A stretch of DNA of 8,032 nucleotides, taken from NCBI GenBank assembly GCA_014804285.1, contig JAAVAA010000031.1, positions 1 through 8,032 on the forward strand, given 5' to 3'. A model generated the notes under the pieces. The model saw only the letters and a list, made by a program, of their open reading frames with translations. It was not told where the DNA came from and ran no database searches. The position numbers and the translations under genes are program-made. Shown in pieces: positions 5,836-8,032 of the stretch; within the stretch, counting starts at the first letter, position 1, and the number at the start of each line of letters is the position of its first letter. The stretch comes from Lachnospiraceae bacterium. Its GTDB lineage: Bacteria; Bacillota; Clostridia; Lachnospirales; Lachnospiraceae.

Positions 5836-7129
5836 CCTGCATTCTCCTCATCAGGGACTTAACCTGTCCTATCAAATACAATGATCCGACAACATATGCA
5901 GTATCCTCACTTGTTTTATCACATAGCAGCTTTTTAAGAGCTTCTCCTGCATCCTCATGAAAGCTGCATCTGATATCCTCATACTGCTCCCATATTCTCG
6001 TAAGCTCATCTATTGAAGCGCTTCTGTCTGTCTCTAACACTGTTACAACTGCCTGCGCAAAAAGACCTGAGTCTTCTATCATCTGAATCATTTTTCTGTA
6101 ACGCTTGTCCGTCACAACACCAAAAAGTAAAATTCTTTTTCCCGCACAGCCATCCCTTGCTGCCGTACGCAAAAAAGCCTCTATTCCATCTTCATTATGG
6201 GCTCCATCCAGAAAAACGCCGGGAACTGCCTCTTCCATTCTGCCCGGCCAACAGGCCGCCCACACTCCTTCTCTAATGACATCGGGAGTGATCTTTTCAT
6301 CTTTGAGTTCCTGAGCCGCCAGAATTGCCAATGAAGCATTTTCTATCTGATAAAGCGCTGAAGTATTCAAAGAAAGGCTAACATAATTATAATAACCAGT
6401 ATGCAAGGAAAAATCAATGGTTTTATTCTTTATATTCACATTCAAAATCTGATCTTTTCCGAGTACAACTGTCCTACTTTTCTTTTTTTTGGCATATTCG
6501 GTCAAAATTCCTGTAACTTCTGTTCTTCTGTCCGTAAATACCACCGGAATATTTTCTTTGATAATTCCCGCTTTTTCCGCAGCAATCTGTTCCAGTGTAT
6601 CTCCGAGATACTGCATATGATCATATCCGACCTGCGTAATTACACATACAGCCGGAGTTAAAATACTGTTAGTTGCGTCCAGCCTTCCTCCCATCCCGGT
6701 CTCCAGCAAAATATAGTCCGGCTGTTTTTCTCCGAAATAACACATTGCCATTAAAAATAGAAATTCAAAATAGGAAGGATGAGATAAGTCATATTTCCCG
6801 CTCTCCTTTGCCATTTTCCGGACAAAAGTGAATATTCTGACAAAATCCTCCTTTGTTATCAACTCTCCATTAATGCTGATCCTTTCCCGCATGCTTTCAA
6901 GGTGCGGGGAAATGAACATTCCCACACTCCTTTTCCCTTCCATCAGGATAGCACGCAAATAAGCACAAACGGAACCTTTTCCGTTTGTGCCTGCTACATG
7001 AATAATTTTGCTGCTTGAGGAATTCCCCGTAAGAAGAGAAAGCATCCTGCCTGTGTCTTCTACGGTATTTTTTGCCGCAAACCTAGGAATCTCTTCTATA
7101 TATTTTACCGCTTCTTCATAAGATGCCAT
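5828..7129 (-). CDS. folC: Folylpolyglutamate synthase / dihydrofolate synthase
   Basis: Cytoplasmic Mur-ligase-family enzyme that uses ATP to join glutamate to folates (and in many bacteria to dihydropteroate). The 433 residues match the usual length. Motifs in order: P-loop GTNGKGS (47-53); SPHL (74-77) with the following RERI; LLETGMGGRLDATN (141-154), including the metal-binding Glu143; YDHMQYLGDT (169-178), with His171; AAEKAGI (183-189), with Lys186 at the position that is carbamylated in the family; GRMEE (296-300); and DGAHN (308-312) with the C-terminal ligase domain behind it. The ATG at 7129 is preceded by GGAGAGG with an 8-nt spacer. It lies 35 nt after the FapA-like gene with no terminator between, so cotranscription is likely. 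Whether it also has dihydrofolate synthase activity cannot be told from the sequence. Confidence 0.96.
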   Translation of the reverse strand: MASYEEAVKYIEEIPRFAAKNTVEDTGRMLSLLTGNSSSSKIIHVAGTNGKGSVCAYLRAILMEGKRSVGMFISPHLESMRERISINGELITKEDFVRIFTFVRKMAKESGKYDLSHPSYFEFLFLMAMCYFGEKQPDYILLETGMGGRLDATNSILTPAVCVITQVGYDHMQYLGDTLEQIAAEKAGIIKENIPVVFTDRRTEVTGILTEYAKKKKSRTVVLGKDQILNVNIKNKTIDFSLHTGYYNYVSLSLNTSALYQIENASLAILAAQELKDEKITPDVIREGVWAACWPGRMEEAVPGVFLDGAHNEDGIEAFLRTAARDGCAGKRILLFGVVTDKRYRKMIQMIEDSGLFAQAVVTVLETDRSASIDELTRIWEQYEDIRCSFHEDAGEALKKLLCDKTSEDTAYVVGSLYLIGQVKSLMRRMQDD

Positions 7130-7164
7130 CCTGCAGTCCTCTCCAAATTGTCACTTATCTTCAC

Positions 7165-8032
7165 TTAAGAATAAACGATCACGTTACTTTCAATTCTTCC
7201 TCCCAGCAAAAAATACTTCATAAAACATGTGGTATGCTCCACCGGCAACTGAGATATTCCGAGATTGATCAACGTTCCCTGGTATATATTACCGCCTACC
7301 ACAATCTCAGCATTTAAGCTGTCTTTTATTACCTTCTCAAGCTCTTGGAATTCATTTCTGCCTTCTTCCCATTCCTCCATTAGCGCATTTCGACTTTGTT
7401 CCATCAGTTCCAGCTTTGATGCCAATTCCGCCTCATCGGTATACTTCTTCCGGCATTCGTCCATTTCCGCCGTCAATTCCTTAACCTGTCCCGAGATTTC
7501 TTTATTTCTCCTCTTAAGCTGCTGTGCTCTCTGGTATATATCTTTATTACAACCGGCATGCACCACAGTCCGGACTTCCGATGTATTTCCCACCTCTGCT
7601 GCCCTGATTCCCTTTTCCGCATGAGTATAGCCGCCGATAACCGCCCCTTTCTTTCCGGTAAGTATCACATATTCATCCGCGGAAACTCTGGAATTCATTA
7701 TCATATTTGCCTGAACGCTCTCCCCTGCTGTGACAATTGCATCTTCAATAAAGTCTGCAAAAATATTTCCCTTAGCAGAAATCTTTGCTTTCTTTGCTCC
7801 CTGAATGCCCCGGCAAAGTATAATATCTCCACCGGCAAACAGATTGACCTCCTCTGCTGCTCCTCTGATCTCAATGTTTCTGCCGGCACAGATCGTTACT
7901 CCAGCCTCAACATTTCCATGGATCAACACGTCACCCGGGAATTCTACTTTTCCGGTAATCAGAGTGACGTCGCCATGAATCTCATGAACATTCTGGATAT
8001 CAATCCCTCCATCCCGGATTTCAATCTTGCCA
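7165..8032 (-). CDS. DUF342/FapA-family protein (5' end outside window)
   Basis: The frame is open from the window edge to a TAA at 7165, giving the last 288 residues. The GTG codon at 7929 is an internal valine, not the start: the preceding 34 codons (KVEFPGDV, EIHGDVTL) continue the same pattern. The first about 160 visible residues are short repeats of the DUF342 type (GNVEAGVTICAGRNIEIRG, AGGDI, SAKGNI, TAGESV), which form a right-handed beta-helix in this family. A charged coiled coil follows (visible residues about 164-237, QQLKRRNKEISGQVKEL onward). A short beta segment closes it (GGNIYQGTLINLG, YFLLGGRIESNV). FapA proteins are often called flagellar assembly protein A, and a role in flagellation is described in Vibrio; in sporulating Clostridia the role is not settled. 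It is upstream of folC in the same direction. Confidence 0.9.
   Translation of the reverse strand, partial: GKIEIRDGGIDIQNVHEIHGDVTLITGKVEFPGDVLIHGNVEAGVTICAGRNIEIRGAAEEVNLFAGGDIILCRGIQGAKKAKISAKGNIFADFIEDAIVTAGESVQANMIMNSRVSADEYVILTGKKGAVIGGYTHAEKGIRAAEVGNTSEVRTVVHAGCNKDIYQRAQQLKRRNKEISGQVKELTAEMDECRKKYTDEAELASKLELMEQSRNALMEEWEEGRNEFQELEKVIKDSLNAEIVVGGNIYQGTLINLGISQLPVEHTTCFMKYFLLGGRIESNVIVYS

Noticed and set aside
6013..6276. Plus-strand ORFs inside folC.
   Set aside because: They are antisense to a complete enzyme gene with all motifs, have no ribosome binding site and give low-complexity translations.
7165..7929. GTG at 7929 as the start of a 254-aa protein.
   Set aside because: The frame stays open to the window edge and the upstream codons continue the DUF342 repeat pattern, so the gene is partial and the GTG is internal.

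Overview
The window looks like a chromosomal segment of an endospore-forming Clostridia, most likely a Lachnospiraceae-type gut anaerobe. The support is a complete spoIIA sporulation operon, strong AGGAGG-type ribosome binding sites, moderately AT-rich DNA and several lineage-style hypothetical proteins (zinc ribbon/TPR/membrane architecture, orotate-phosphoribosyltransferase-like protein, DUF342/FapA protein). No phage, transposase, integrase, CRISPR or rRNA/tRNA gene was seen. The taxonomic call is an inference from gene content.

Layout in the direction of transcription. Nearly everything is on the minus strand, so it reads right to left. At the right edge lies the 3' part of a DUF342/FapA-like gene (7165-8032, 5' end outside the window). 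It is followed by folC (5828-7129), a 49-codon ORF that overlaps the folC stop codon (5686-5835), and a large zinc-ribbon/TPR/membrane protein gene (4254-5681). These last three are packed with an 8-nt overlap or a 4-nt gap and end at a strong terminator (4193-4225). A GC-rich palindromic element (4129-4190) separates this group from spoIIAA-spoIIAB-sigF (4081 to 2481), which encodes the anti-anti-sigma factor, the anti-sigma kinase and the forespore sigma factor. This operon ends at a bidirectional hairpin (2444-2479) shared with the only plus-strand gene, a zinc-finger four-TM membrane protein (1412-2395). That gene has its own extended -10 promoter and is divergent from an orotate-phosphoribosyltransferase-like gene (570-1211). 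The two promoters sit back to back in 1285-1362, with a Rex-operator-like TTGT-N10-ACAA motif in the leftward one. Past another terminator (467-518) and a promoter (436-464), the left edge holds the 5' part of a gene for a secreted protein with a very acidic linker.

How the genes work together. SpoIIAA, SpoIIAB and sigma-F form the classical partner-switching module that restricts forespore transcription; all visible key residues are present. FolC adds glutamate to folates. The PRTase-like protein has the fold signatures but lacks the acidic pair of the PRPP loop, so catalytic PyrE function is doubtful. I see no clear new multi-gene system. The best leads are the coupled 49-aa ORF with its zinc-ribbon/TPR neighbour, the altered PRTase and the palindromic element in front of spoIIA.
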